The notes: generated by a model not told the origin, from the letters alone. Positions 33,453 to 46,505 are shown, numbered from the stretch's first letter. The stretch is 63,905 bases of DNA from Mesotaenium endlicherianum (GCA_009602735.1 WELA01007435.1:28434-92338); one strand, 5' to 3'. Numbers and translations: made by a program.

Positions 33453-34993
33453 AGCAACGGAGTCCCTTACCCATTTTCTAAATTTTGCTAGATGTTTATA
33501 TTTCTAGTGTAAGTCGTAGGTCTGTTGCCGTGCAAGAACTACCATTCTATTGCCCCTTGCATCCATGTGTGCAGGTGTTGGGGAAGAATGCATTGTCCCT
33601 CTCGTCATCGCCAATGAGGTTATGAGTTGGCTGTGTGTATGAAGGTAGAGAAGTGAGTAAGCTAGTGTCTATCTATGTGTGGATGTAGTTTTGCATATCA
33701 TTTACTAATGTATGTTAGTATGGCATATACAAGTCGGAAATATTATCCTTGAAAGCTTGCAATTCTTGAGGTTGGGGGAATTACCATGGTCATATGCATT
33801 TAGTATTCGTATGTATTACAGGCCTGCGACCTGAGCATCCCCGTGAATATTGCTCTCTTGGGCAAGGGCTTCTGCTCGCATGTTCTCTGCACCATATTTT
33901 ATTAGTGGAATATAATGCCATTTGAAGTTTTTTAAAGCGTCATTTCCAACATTGAATGGAAGAGAATGCCATTTGAATGATTCAAACATTCTCAGAATCA
34001 CATGCATGTATGCCATGTCATTGGCGAAATGGCAAAGACCACCCGTCAAAATTAGTAACATCATGCCATAAATAATTCATGTCATTAGGGAGTACAATTG
34101 GCTTTGCGCGATTCATCTCGAGAATGGTATGAGATGGCCAAATGGCCACAATTCTATATATATTTGCCTTCTTTTATTGAAGCAAGTGGCAGGCCCCATT
34201 TTTTTGCCCAAGCGGGGGGAATGCCATGCCCTGTTTTGCCTATTTAGGGGTCTTCGTATTTTACAGTAAACATGATTGCAGGTGCTGCTAGTAGCTCCTA
34301 CACTCAGAGTGGGATAAATAGGCTCTCTTACTACCCGTACCCCATTCACTGACCCCCAAAAAGGGGGTCATGACCTGACACGCCTGAGGCAGGCTGCCCG
34401 TGCCTTGCGGCAATTTTATTGTGAAGTGAGTCAGTATGCTGGAGGCGGCACGCTCAGCAAGCTCTTATTGGTGCTTTGGGGGGCCACACATGGCTGCTCC
34501 CCCGTTGCGCGGGACTGGTGTAAAACTTAAAAGTAACCCCAAGACTGACACTGCTGCTTATTGCTTTCTGCCTGCTGCAAGTGTGCGTCGAGGTAGCTAC
34601 TAACGCGCGGCCCTATTGAGCTGATGTGGCGTACCCTAGACAGAGATAGGGTCCTTGTCGTCAGAGCTGGCACCATATGTGGTAGGAAGTAAAGCCGCGC
34701 TTTCTGAGGTGCGGTGCTTCTGTGCCACGGGCGCTCATGGACGACTTGTTATTGGTTGCTCCCCCTCCATCTCTCCTTCTCTCCATGTCTCTTGCACATG
34801 ATCCCTGCATAGTTTCCCTCAGGAGCTGAGCAGCTCGCTTCCTCGCTCCCTCTCTCGCTGTCTCCCTCGCTGCCTTCCTTGCTCCCTCCGCTCCAACCCA
34901 TTTCTTGCTGCCGCGTGCCACTCGAAAGCCTGAGGGCACATCTCTGGGAGGAAAAGGGCACGAGCCGTGAGCTGCGCCGCGCCGCACCTTCTC
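33453..34993. other. Spacer with a strong hairpin
   Basis: AT-rich to 34100, then mixed. A perfect hairpin (GACCCCC, 5 A loop, GGGGGTC at 34351-34369) lies at 34350. 34740-34970 is CT-rich on the plus strand (purine-rich in gene orientation) and lies just downstream of the minus-strand gene, so it may contain that gene's 3' UTR. Confidence 0.4.
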
Positions 34994-37932
34994 TCATATA
35001 AACTCCGCCTGAGAGGCGGTGCCAACGATCGTGGTGAGGGCCGTCCCGTTGCGGAGCGTGTTGCCGTGGAACAGGATGCCATTGTTGGCCATGCCGTCGA
35101 TGGCGACAGATGTCACGCCCATGTTCTTCTCCCACACCAAGTCCTGCGCGCGGGAGAAGCCCGAGAATGTCAGCGGCCCGATGGAGGCGTCCGCGGGGTC
35201 CTCGATATAGTTGCCGCGGTAGACCTGCGCGATGACAGCTGGCCCCGTGTAGTCCGCGGGCAGCGAGCCGCAGTCCGACACCTGGCCAATCTGTAGGCCG
35301 CCGCGCCCCACCCGGTTGCTCACTGCCTCAAAGTGCAGCAGGGGCACGATGGCGTCGTTGTGCGAGCAGACCTGCAAGCCAAGTCAAGAAGAGATACACA
35401 GAAGATTTGTCAGTCCTCAGCCATGCCCACGTGTCAACCTTCAGGGCAGCTGCTGGCGGCCTGACGTCTCTGCAGTCCCTGCATCTTGCAAGCTCCCCTC
35501 AGGTACTACTGACAAATTGAGCAAAGTGTAGCACATGCGCAGTACAGCACAGATCGAAACAAGCAGGCGAGCAGAGGCAGAGAGGCGCACTTGAGGCAGA
35601 AGTTGCAACATGCGCAGCATGCAAGACAGCGCAGGGAGGAGAGAGGAGCGCGGATAACGCACCCAGTTGCGGAACAGCGTCTGCTCGGTGGTGTCGGCCA
35701 CCCCAAAGGTGTTGCCCGCCACGACCACGTCGTGTGAGGCGAAGAAGAACTGGAAGTTGAGGGACTCCCGCAGGTCGTTGTTGAGCCAGATCTGGCGCCC
35801 CATGAAGGCCTCCACGGTGACGTACGAGGTGGAGTCGGGCACGATGTCCCACGGCCGATCAATCGTGATCAGAGACGACCCGCTGGCACCCTGGGAGGAC
35901 AGAGGGCATGAGAAAGTGATTGAGAGAGGTGGTGTTATGACCATTGATAGATGCTCCTTGAGGTTTGGGTTGAGCTCAAGAGAAAAAGCACCAAAGAGCT
36001 CTCGAGGTCCATTAATTGAAGCTGATGGTCAACAAGCAGATGACTCCGAAAGTGCATGCTCTCACGTTAATGCAATTGTCATCTCCACACCATCAGCCTG
36101 AAATAAATCCGCCACCCGCTGCCAACAAAAATGCCACGTCTCATCCAGTACAAGCTCTCTACTGAAGACATGCAGAGATACAGCAGGGCACCGCAGGGGA
36201 GCTGCTAGCGCAGAAGCACAGCAAAGACAGTCCTGCAAAAATGGTGCAGTCAAAACGTAAAGCGCCACCCCGTGCCAGGTGTCAGGGAGCTGTACCTCCA
36301 CAAAGGACCTCCACTGGCCGGCGCCCGTGCCGTCCACAATCATGACCACCGCGCCCGGCTTCGTGGGGTCCCAGCTCCCGACAAGGCTCGTGTCCAGCGC
36401 GCCCGTCAGCGTCATGCTGGTGCCGACGGCGCTGGCCACCGTGCCCCGGTACTCCCCGTTGAGGCCATCAAACGTCATCCCCACGCTGATGTCAGGGACG
36501 GACGCGGGCTGCTCGCGGACGCCCGCGTTGTTGGCGTAGTAGAGGTCCCGGCTGAAGGGCGTGCTGTAGGCCGACCACAGAACTCCCGGGTTGGAATTGT
36601 CCTGCGCCCACCCGTTGGCGGTGGTGTTGCCGAGCGTGACGAGCGTGTTGCCGTCGATCACGATGGCCTGCACGTTGTCGAGGCTGAAGGGCCACTGGCG
36701 CCACGAGAGCGTCGAGTTGAGCACGGAGAGATGCGAGTGGTTGCGCGCGTGCACGGGCGCGCCCTCGCCGTAGATGTCGCAGTCGGCAACCTCGAAGTTG
36801 CGCGTGTTCCACAGGCGCACGCCATAGGGCCACGTCGTCTGGGGGTCCTGCTGCTTCGCGAAGTGGTTCAGGCGGATGCGCACGTTGCGCACCCACCCAA
36901 ACTCGGTCGTGTTGCGCACGTACACGCCCACGCCCGTGAAGTTCACGCCGGCCACCATGGAGAGGTCCTGCACTGCGATCGCGACCCTCACGTTGGGGTC
37001 CGCGTCCGTGCGGTTCGCCCGGATCAGCTGCTGCGTTGGCGCCACTGCCGTCCACGTCAGCACCGTTGCACCGGGCCCATCGCCCTTGAGCACCGTGTGG
37101 TTTGGCAGGTTGAGCTCCTTGGCGAGCACGTAGTTGCCCGCTGGCACGCGCAGATAGCCCCCCCCGGCAATGCGCAGTTTGCTGATGGCGCTGCTGAAGA
37201 GGGTGTCGTGCGTTGCCATGGTGCTGGCCTGGGTGGCGTTGATTGTGACGGTCAGCGCGAGGTTCTTGAACCAGACGGACGCCGTGGCCACCACAGGGAA
37301 CGTCGTCAGGGCACTGGTGACAAAGGCAGAGTACTTGGTCCACGCGGTGGGGCCCCCGAACCCGTTGTGCACGTAGAGCTCGTAGGCGCCAGCTGTCAGC
37401 CCCGCAGGCACGGGGAACTTTTGGTAGTACTCGTTCCCGCCGGCGACGGCGTCCACGCTGGCCATCTCGGCGCCGCCAAGCACAAAGGACAGCTTGGCGG
37501 TGAGCGCCTCCCCACCCGCCACCGCGAGGGAGCGCCCAAAGACTTTGATGAACCCGCTCTGAGAGGCGCTGTCCCCCATGTCCCCGCTGACGAACCAGAT
37601 CTCGGGCTTGTTCACGTAGTTCCATGCGCTGGTCTGGTAGATGTACGTCAGGTTGTAGGCGTACACGCCGGGGGAGTAGGCGGCGGGCACCAGGAACTTC
37701 ACAGACTTGGAGCCGGCCTGGTACGTGGGGGGGGCGGCAACACTCGCTGCGTCGCACAGGGGCGTGACACCTGCCGCCAGCGCCAGCGTGGGATCGCCAG
37801 GTGCCGTGTTCTGGAGCTGGCAGACGGACACGGTGGTGCTGTCGCCCATGTAGCCGCCGGTCACGAGCACTGTGTCGTCGGCGTAGGAAGGCTGGGAGTT
37901 CCAGAAGGCCAGGGGAGGGAACTCCAGGGGAG
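34994..37932 (-). CDS. Right-handed beta-helix protein (pectate-lyase-3-like), three exons
   Basis: Minus-strand gene. Exon 1 is 37932-36296, exon 2 is 35890-35663, exon 3 is 35371-34994; GT donors and AG acceptors lie at each edge with phase 0 at both introns. The stop is TGA at 34996-34994. The N-terminal part has repeated beta-sandwich-like segments (LEFPPLAFWNSQPSYADDTV; KPEIWFVSGDMGDSASQSGF; FIKVFGRSLAVAGGEAL). Then GGYLRVPAGNYVLAKELNLP and NHTVLKGDGPGATVLTW open a parallel beta helix of the pectate lyase superfamily, with many rungs rich in V, N and G to the C-terminus (ITIDRPWDIVPDS; DGMANNGILFHGNTLRNGT). Such proteins bind or cleave polysaccharides, often at the cell surface or wall. 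All three exons are open. The true start is unclear: 37932 is a possible acceptor, and the sequence beyond is a transposon-like fragment. No signal peptide seen. Confidence 0.82.
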
Positions 37933-37949
37933 CTGGAGGAGGGGGAGAA

Positions 37950-38372
37950 GGGCCGCTTCGACGAGTTCGGCACCTGCACCTGTTATACCACCAATCCATG
38001 TTCAACCAGTGGTGCAACCAGTTATTCCACCCGCATCAAGAGTGCATGCACCTAAATCTGAAGTGTATACTGGAGAGCGTGGATCACCGCCTGTTCATCA
38101 ATGAATTTTTGGAGTGTGGAAGTTTATGGAGTATTTTGCGCTCACACCAGACAGGCAAGTCGCCTTTGTGATTACTTTGCTGAAGAAGAGTGCTAGAGCT
38201 TGATATGAGCGAGAGGAGCAAGTGTCTGAGGTTTCCGCTACTGTTGATCAGCTCTTTGAAGGCTTGACGAGGCAATTTCAACCTATCGCACCCGAACTAC
38301 CGCTCGAGATCTATTGGTGCGCCTTCGTCAACGAGGAAGCATTAAGAGTATGTATTGCGCTTCAATGAGCTG
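37950..38372 (+). pseudogene. Gag-like fragment
   Basis: Plus-strand coding remnants: VIPPIHVQPVVQPVIPPASR, a stop near 38102, then FMEYFALTPDRQVAFVITLL and LFEGLTRQFQPIAPELP. The pattern (Pro-rich leader, FALTPDRQVAFVITLL, then a QLFEGLTRQF segment) resembles a retrotransposon Gag domain, distinct from elements A, B and D. It directly abuts the 5' side of the beta-helix gene and ends at an N (38373). Confidence 0.4.
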
Positions 38373-38373
38373 N
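38373..38373. other. Assembly gap (single N)
   Basis: Single N at the end of the gag-like fragment. Only a two-base overlap (TG) is seen across it, so what is missing is unknown. Confidence 0.7.
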
Positions 38374-41099
38374 TGATGTGAGTGGTCAAGGCTGCTCCTT
38401 GATTGGCGGCCTGCGACACAAGCATTCAGGAGCTCCCATGAGTTAGGGCTGCTTGAATGACAATTTTGACATTCTTGAAAGACCACAATGTATGCTGGTA
38501 TAGTTACTGAATCAACACGTATATATCAAAAAAAAATGCTCTTAGAAGCAGCCAGAGTACAATAGCAGCCAGAAAAGACGGCCGCACAACAAGGCACAAA
38601 AGCATTCTTGAGGATGCATAAAATTGCGTTCATTACAATCACGCATCATCTGTAGCAACAGCCAACACTATTAATTTAGTGGGGGGAAGTTCGAATCTCA
38701 CGTCAGCCATGACTGCGAGGAGTGCACATAGTGCGACTATTAGTTGTACGCGCCCAGCTGCAACGTTCAGTTTTGGAGGGGCCATATGTCCTCTTTCTAT
38801 GCGATTCTGCACATGTCAAAGGCATACAGGACAAAGTCAGTTATCGAAATATGACATCAGACGGCTTCAGTAGATGTGGCCGCGTCCACTGGCTTGTAAT
38901 TTAGTCTCCTGCTTCCACAAATGCACCAGATACATAGAAATCCACGACCACTCGAGACTTCACTCATCTAATGACGAGGACTTGAATAGGACATCAAGGC
39001 TTCAGCACGACAGACCCTACAGCGCACAATGGAAATGATCAATCTTACCATAAACGTCTCATGAGAGCACACATATGCAAACTGTTGTAAATCATGTACA
39101 TAGCATGGAAAGAGGATCACTCACCCCTAGATTTGGCGTCAATTGAGTGAATGACGCAACGCGAACTGAAGTAGAACAATTACTGCCAAGAAATCGTCCT
39201 TGAATTGGCGAGTTGCATTGCTCCGCAACCTCAAGCTATCTCACAAGTTGGGCTCTCTGACTGCGCCCGAAAGTGATTGTGATCGAACTGCGCCCGAAAG
39301 TGATCGAAACTCGTGAAGTCAAAGACCTTTTGAGCAACTTTTTGGCCCCATGCCTATCTTGTCCCATCGAATCTTGTCTATAGTCTCTCTCGCGGGTCGC
39401 CAGCAGTTGCTAGTTGCGAAATTAGGGTGGAGTTGAGGTTGGTCCCGAGTGGTCCCGACTCCCGCTCCCGACTCCCATCCCACGTCCGAGATCATGGGAT
39501 TCCGATTGTCGGCTCCGGGTCCGTAAAAAAACTTGCGGTCTTGTGTCAACACGACCCAGGCCACTTGACCACGCCACTTGACTGGACTACGATACAAGCC
39601 TCAAGGGCAAAGGCGCACTGGACAAGGCAACTTTTTTAATGATGCCTGGAATCTTTTTGTCAGTCCCTGTCGGGCACTGTCGGCTAAATATCGCAAGTCG
39701 TGTCAGAGGCCTGACTCACAAGCCTGTGCCTGAGGTATGTTGCGCATGTACATTGTAGCCAATTGTAGCCCATGAGAAACATACAATATGGTCTATTCAT
39801 ACTGCCTACTGGTAGTTGCATATAATTTAAAAAATAACGGGAGCCAAGCATAATGAGCCAGACACCTGTAATGCTGCTTCTAGTGGCGTGGTCGTGTAAT
39901 AAATGCCCAGAAAAAGTCCCCACCCTTGAGCCTGCTCGAGCCACACTTAGCTAGAAAATCCTCTGGGTTTAGACCCTCTTGTCCAATGACCTCATGTGGT
40001 TCCATATGGTTTGTCAACATCTCAATATGTCCAGACTGCTCCAGACAGCTCCAGACTAAAATTGCAGTCCCGAGTTCCGAGTCACCGACTCCCGAGTCCC
40101 GACCCCCAAATCCTAAGATCTTGGTGACAGCTAGCCGGCCAAAAGACTTTTTCTATCTGTCAGAAGCTCTTGGGATTGGGCCTGGTCTGGGCCCTTCAGT
40201 GTGTCACTCTCAGAAAATCGAATGACGTGGTGCTACTAAAAGCTACTCGAAGTGGTCATCACAGGTCCCTGTGGCTCCGACAACTAAGCACGAAAGCTGT
40301 TGCGACTAGAGATGGCTCGAGCCTCGCACACACTTCTCTTACTTTCTCTCTTGTCGAAACATGGACTGTCGGCGAAGGCTAGCTTTCGGTACGGTTAGGA
40401 CAGAAGTAGACTCACACAACAAGGGAGTGACGTAGATCCAGGACCTCAGGACCGCCCGTTTTCTATGTCGCCCTCGAAATTGAGACTAATAGGTCTTCCC
40501 GACCACTACTAATCGTGAGATGGCTCGCGATCTGTGAGGTAGTTTGCGAATGTGTCAATTTGTGTCCATCCCATCCACTCGTGCACCGTCCACTGAAAAT
40601 GAGCGTGTCAGCAGCCAACATGCAACCATTAGCACGGGTGGGTCCTAGTTCCATTCAAATGGATGCAGCTTCTTGATTCACTTGACTACTAGCCACTGGA
40701 ACCATGTCACATTATTTATTATCGAATAGATTGTGCACAAGGTTCTACACACGCATTTGGACTGGGTGATGAACAAAAAGAANGCACAAGGTTCTACACA
40801 CGCATTTGGACTGGGTGATGAACAAAAAGAAAAGGTGTCATTAGTTATTGGGAACAGGTTATAGTGTAGTGTCGCAAAGCATGGGGTGCTAACTGGCTGC
40901 GGTTATTTTACTTTCTTGATAAATTTGCAAGAATTGCAAGCCGGGCGCAGAGTGCGACAAATAATTGCAATGAAGTTAATAGAGTTGATTTAAATCGCAA
41001 CGTAGAAAAATCGTAGCACTTGTCTCCCTGTCTTTGACTTACTTCACAATCGTTCATATCGACGTCGCAATGTCTTTTTTATTACAATTAAGAAGTATG
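38374..41099. other. Long spacer, no gene recognised
   Basis: AT-rich with two patches of CCCGACTCCCGA-type words (39445-39485 and 40065-40110) that may be remnants of one simple repeat or of an element's ends. A tRNA T-loop-like GTTCGAATCTC lies at 38690-38700 without a convincing A box. No ORF is supported. Confidence 0.4.
40735..40831. repeat. 48-bp perfect duplication around an N
   Basis: 40735-40782 is repeated exactly at 40784-40831 with the N (40783) between. This looks like two contig ends that were not merged. Confidence 0.85.
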
Positions 41100-42645
41100 C
41101 AAGCTTCACTCTAACATTCTTTAATTTTACAACTCTTCATAGCTAGAAGAGCGGTAGTTGCGCTCGAACACCTCAATTTGCCACTAACTCTCCGCTGCAT
41201 TTCCATTATCCTTGTCAAAGCCTTGGCACTATGGTGTGTCATTGCATGTCTTGTTATGATTATTAGGGAGTATGAAAAGCTTCTAAGTCCCACATCCATT
41301 AATGTTACAGTTGCAAGAGCGCCAGCTGCGCTTGATCTCCTCAATTTGCCCCAAACTCCCTGATTGGATAATCAGGGAGTTTCTGCATTTGCATTGTCAA
41401 AACCTAGTCATTGTGGTGAGTGTTTGCATGTCTTTGTACAAGTATTGGGGAGTATTTCAAGCCTCTAGCTCCCACATTCAATAATATTACCGGCCTCCAT
41501 AGTTGCAAGAGCGCCAATTGCGCTCGATGTCCTCAATTTGCCCCTAACTCCCCACTCAAATAATGTTTCTGCATTTTTCCAATTCTTATCAAAGCCTTGG
41601 CTCTATGTTGATTCATTGCATGATTTTATATGGTTAAGAGGGAGTATGACAAGCCTCTAATTCCCACATCTAATATACCCTCCGTAGTTGTAAGAGCGCC
41701 AATTGTGCTCGATATCCACAACTTGCCTTAACTCCCCGCTCGAATAATTTGTTTTTGCATTTTTATTGTCCTTGTCAAAGCCTTGTCACTGTGGTGAGTA
41801 TTTGCATGTCTCTTCACGGTATTAGGGAGTATGCCAAGCCTCCACCTTCCACTTGCATTAATATTACAACCCTCCATAGTTGCAAGAGCGCCAGTTGCGC
41901 TCGATTTTCTTAATTTGCCCTTAACTACCCGCTAGGAAAATATATTTTTGCATTTTCACTGGTCATGTCAAAGCTTTGTCATCGTGGTGATTGATTGCAT
42001 GTCTCTTTATGGGTATTAGGGAGTATGGCAAGTCTTTAGATTCCACAACCATTAGTATTACAATCCTCCATAATTGCAAGAGCGCCAGTTGCGCTCGATC
42101 TCCTCCATTTGCTCCTAATTACCTGCTCGAATAACTTTACTGACCTTGTTAAAGCCTCGTCACTGTGGTGAGTGATTAAGTGTGTTTGTATGAAGATTAG
42201 TGAGTATGCCAAGCCCCTAATTTTGAAATCCATTCATAATTCAACTCTCCATAGCTACCTCGGAGCAAGTTACACTTGATCTTGTCGAGTTGCCCCTCAG
42301 TACCCATTCGGCTAGCAACTTATTAACATTTTCACTAGCCTAGTCCAAACCTTGTGACTATGTTCAGTCATTGCATGTTTTCTTATGGGGATGAGAGAGT
42401 GTTCCAAGTCCCAAGTTCCCACATCCATTCATAATTCAACCCTCCATGGCTATAACATGGCAAGTTGCGCTCGATCTCGTCGAGTTGCCCCTAAGTACCC
42501 ATGTGGCTAGCAACTTATCAACATTTTCACTGGTCTAGTCTAAACCTTGTGACTATGTTCAGTCATTGCATGTTTTGTATGGGAATTATAGAGTGTTCCA
42601 AGTCCCTAAATCCCACATCCATTCATAATACAACCCTCAATAGCT
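41100..42645. repeat. Satellite-like tandem array, unit about 187 bp, eight copies
   Basis: The core GCGCTCGATCTCCTCAATTTGCC (with variants) starts at 41160, 41328, 41520, 41705, 41897, 42091, 42272 and 42467. Spacings are 168, 192, 185, 192, 194, 181 and 195 bp, mean about 187. Each unit also has an AAGAGCGCCAGTTGCGCTCGA-type palindromic block, a CTTGTCAAAGCCTTG-type block, a GGGAGTATG block and a CCCACATCCATTAAT block in the same order. Copies are diverged. The array ends where an LTR B fragment begins (about 42645). The unit length is close to a nucleosome repeat, as in many centromeric or heterochromatic satellites. Confidence 0.88.
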
Positions 42646-43205
42646 ACAAATCAATTGCAAATAAACTAACATCAATCATGCCATCAGTAAACTCATCCAT
42701 AAAGCAAGGTAAAAAGCAATTTGTGTAATGGCTTCTAAACTTGGATTCAAATATTCCCTCAGTAAGCAGTACATTGAGTAGGCCTTGTTTTCCAACGCCA
42801 AACTTGAGACGTAACCTAGCTTATGTACATGGAATGACTTTACTGTTCAATGGCAAGTGCGATGGCATCGCCTATCCGAGAGTCAACTACGTCGATAGGA
42901 CCTCGGCTAACCAAATTCACAGCCATCTTCCTCCCATCATCCCAAATCGCCATCCACTTAAGGGTCTCATATGGCCACTCATCCGACATATCACACTTAG
43001 ATGCATCACTAGGTAGTTCACTGATACCGAGTACGGCAGCCAGCTGATTGTCAAAGGATGTGTCAGCAAGCTAACCTATAGTGGGCTTCAGCTTGCTGCT
43101 CTCGGCTGAGTCATTATACTGAATATTACTAAAAGTTTAGCAGCATTGATATGAACTAAAGTTCAGCAGACTGAGCAATGAACATTATAAGGCTGGTTCA
43201 TTACA
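42646..43205 (-). mobile_element. LTR B fragment, 5'-truncated
   Basis: Matches LTR B from about its base 135 to its end (…GGTTCATTACA at 43205), more diverged than the other copies. The first 135 bp are replaced by the satellite array. Confidence 0.8.
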
Positions 43206-43740
43206 AGAAGTAACAAGTTGATTCATATGTTTCCTTCAGACCAATTGATGCCCTACCACTCCTCATCGACACATATCCTTCCTAATGTGTCCTTGTGTCT
43301 GGTTTGCCATTTGTCCCGCTGACAAGGACTATCCTCTCTAGATGTCACCCTGGGAACCAACTTCTGATAGTCAACCTATCATGGTTATTCACACATGGCC
43401 ACTGCCACTCGACGTGCTCCTTAAGGTATATTTCTAACTGATAGATAAGGTGTTGTTTACAATGACTAACAATAAGGTATTAAATGTCTAACAATAAGAT
43501 ATTGATAATCGACGATCACTTTCAAACGATAAATTCAAGGCCGAGGACACCTAAGGCAGACTATCATTGCATGATATTAGTGTGATGAACGAGGTCGGCG
43601 ACACTTTACAGGTGCTACTCTTGTCGCAATTGGCACTGTTGGCAGACGCTAGGCATCGATATTACTGAGGGAAGAAAGGTCCCTAATCGCGGGTGACAAT
43701 TACTGGGGAGGGACTACTCCCTGGATTGGGAACTCAAGCG
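43206..43740. other. Spacer, unassigned
   Basis: Follows an LTR B end and may be internal sequence of a B-related element, but no coding similarity to elements A or B is visible. Confidence 0.35.
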
Positions 43741-44786
43741 ACTGACCTATGTGCTTTGGGTACAAACCCCCCCTCTTAGGGGGAAAAGCCCACAGCGTGT
43801 TAGCCACAAAAGCGAAAAGAATAACAGGAAACTGAACTGGGCACTCCTGGGCAAACGGACAGCTATTGGCTAGAGCAAAAAATGAGCTATGGACGAGCTA
43901 AAGCGAGGACGTGCACACCCAAATGCCTAGTAATTGGTGAGACAAAGAACGAGAGGAATAGGAGTCAATAAGCGTTGTTATGGCCGCGAGTGAGAGCAAC
44001 GGATTCGCAAGTTAACGTGTGTTTGTGTGTGGTTACACAAGCATCCTACACTAAAAGTGAGGAGGACGAGGAAGCACAATCACGTAACACAACATTAGGT
44101 CGCGACAAATAAGTAAAGCATCTCTCTCATGTAAACGAACATACAAAGCCAACGCCTTTATGATGTTAGCTTGCGGCCTAAGTAGCATGCCCTCTCCTAT
44201 GACCAAACTCTACTCGAACAAAACAAAAGTCTAACTGCATCGATTGACGCGTCTTTGCGACGCTACTCACACAAATCCAATTATATAGAAATTTCAAGAA
44301 AATATACCAAAGGTCAACCAAACATGTGCGACCTATCCCCAAGTGACGTGACACCCCCACTCATCCCTTACCGTCCCTATCCCCTAGCAATCTCGGGGGC
44401 ATACTCGTCGGGATTGCCTACGGTACGTGACAACCTAGCTATGGACAGTAGGGAATCTCACTGAGTACCCGCACCAAGCCTTCAGGCAAGCGAACCTGAG
44501 GGTTGACCTCCACATGTGGGGGCGGCAACGCCACACATGGAGGGAAGAAGTATGCGCGTGATCTGGAGGGAGCCTCACAGCTGCTCAACAGCAGATCCTC
44601 GTGAGCAGATCGTGGGTCCCAGTGTTCACAACTACTGCCCACACTAGACCATCCTCACCTACCATCCTAACCCAACTAACCACTAGTCTCGTCATTGGCC
44701 CTCCACCCGTATGTGCTCCCACCAGACACCGAAGGGACTCGACAAGGACGGGCATGACACCCAATTTTAATACCTAGCTCGGTACT
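43741..44786 (+). repeat. Repeat family E, copy 1
   Basis: Shares blocks with 52131-52880 in the same order: CTTAGGGGGAAAAGCCCACAG near 43775 (52159), CCCTATCCCCTAGCAATC near 44373 (52517), GTTGACCTCCACATGTGGG near 44502 (52632), and CTAACCCAACTAACCACTA near 44666 (52795). A third copy lies reversed at 48280-48720. No coding region is seen, so it may be an LTR or a non-autonomous element. Confidence 0.6.
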
Positions 44787-46007
44787 TGAAATGAATCGAC
44801 TTTATTTAATAAGATGAAATGAATCTTGCTTATTCAAGATTAATATCTTTCATTTAAATATATAAGATCAGAGATAGGTGGAAGCGTGTGAAATCAGGGA
44901 GCGATCTCCGCCCTTATAATGAATTCCATTTACTCAACTACACCCCTTGACTCATTTACCGTAGTGTGCCATAGTTGCACACTAACACGAGGCACAAGTA
45001 AGAGGCGAGCTTGAGGACTTGAGCTTCTCCTTTAGAAACTCACGGCCTCTTGCCTACCAGGCATGCAAGCATGTATAGCACATTCACAACATCAAGGGAC
45101 TGAATAGCAAAGGTGCTCTCATTCAGGTGACCATAATGTAGCTAAAACACATCCCACTGACTTAGGTGCAAACCCATGGAATCTGTCCGCTGTGTGACCC
45201 CGAAATGTCAGAGGGCATAACTCTGCCAATACTACTCTAAATTGAGCAAACTTAACGACAACGGATGCATCTTGACGAGACCTTTTCGAAAAGTTCTAGT
45301 TTGTCCCAATTGGAGCGCAGACGAAGCAGCCATGTCAATTTCCATGAAGGCTGGTCACTAGAACAAACCCAAAAGTGCGTACATGACTTGCAAGTAGAAA
45401 TCCGACAGTAAAGCCTACTGTCCAGAATGAGGGACCACAAGATCCCAGCCTGCTATGTACCTAGTGACCACCTGGTTGACCACGGCGCAAGGTGCGCCGT
45501 TTCGTGGGAAACCCGTTAAGTTGGGACCCACGGATCTAGGTATAACGACAATATTAATTGGTCGGTTGACTGAAGTCCTAATTGTTCAGCTGATTGACGA
45601 CGGCTCCGCCCACCCAGGAGTTAACCACATTGATAGGACATCAGTTTACCGAATCTCAGTCGACCTTCCGACTTTCAGTATACTACGGTCACATGTGCCA
45701 ATCTACAAACAATAATCTATCCTCAGCGTACTGAAGCTAAGTATACTGACTAATATGAGGAGAGCTTACTATATGTCAACCTACTGATATTACATCCTAT
45801 ATATAACTGATATACAAATCTCAGCAAACTATACTATGATACAAAAGTCATCCTGCTGACATTTTTGACAAAGTAAGTAAACTCGAATTACATCGACATA
45901 CATTCATTTAGATGAACTCGCACATGTGAGTATATTGACATAATACTTATTTAGTGTTATATTTATATATGCAATTAATTAAGTAAATAATGAATTGATT
46001 CATTACA
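44787..46007 (-). mobile_element. LTR B-related sequence, about 1.2 kb
   Basis: Starts TGAAATGAATCGACTT and ends TTGATTCATTACA, exactly the LTR B termini. The interior (for example GTTAACCACATTGATAGGACATC at 45618) is only partly alignable to LTR B and is about 500 bp longer. It is a related LTR family or an LTR B with an old insertion. No clear target duplication was found. Confidence 0.55.
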
Positions 46008-46505
46008 TAAGAGGATGTTTACACCAGCAAGTAATCTTTATGATGTTTTCTGGTTAATTTATTTATCAGCGAAAGACCACAAAACTAACGTGAGCACTGA
46101 GCAATACTCATAAGTCAAATGCAAGTAACGAGCATCAATCATGCAATCAGTAAACTCAACAAAATGAAGGCTAGTAAGCTGTATCGTGTAACGACTTGCA
46201 GCCTTAGATTCAGATGTTCCTTTGGTAAATTGTTCGGAGAGAGTTGGCCTCATTTCTTAACGCCGAACTCAAGAGCATGACCTAACCTATGTACATGGAA
46301 TGAGTTTACTGTTCAACGGCAACTGCAATAGCACCGCCTACCCGAGAGTTAACCACGTCGGTAGGACCTTGGCTAATCAAATCCAGAGCCATCTCGCATC
46401 ATCCCGAATCGCCATCCACCCCAAGGGTGTCATCTGGCCACTCATTTAGTAAATCACACTTGGATGCATTACTAGGCAATTCACTGATATCGAGTACGGC
46501 AATCA
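46008..46505 (-). mobile_element. LTR B fragment, truncated at both ends
   Basis: Alignable to LTR B from near its start (CAGCAAGTAATCTTTATGATG) through ATCGAGTACGGCAATCAGCT, then abruptly fused to integrase-coding sequence at about 46506. Confidence 0.7.

Noticed and set aside
36272..38104. 610-codon open frame antisense to the beta-helix gene
   Set aside because: Shadow of a GC-rich coding exon; composition is His/Arg/Gly/Ala-rich without domains, whereas the minus-strand frame has clear fold signals and splice sites.
38690..38700. T-loop-like GTTCGAATCTC suggesting a tRNA or SINE
   Set aside because: No credible A box, stems or acceptor sequence around it.
41100..42645. Possible CRISPR-like spacing of repeats
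   Set aside because: Units are long (about 187 bp), diverged throughout and lack unique spacers; this is satellite-type DNA.
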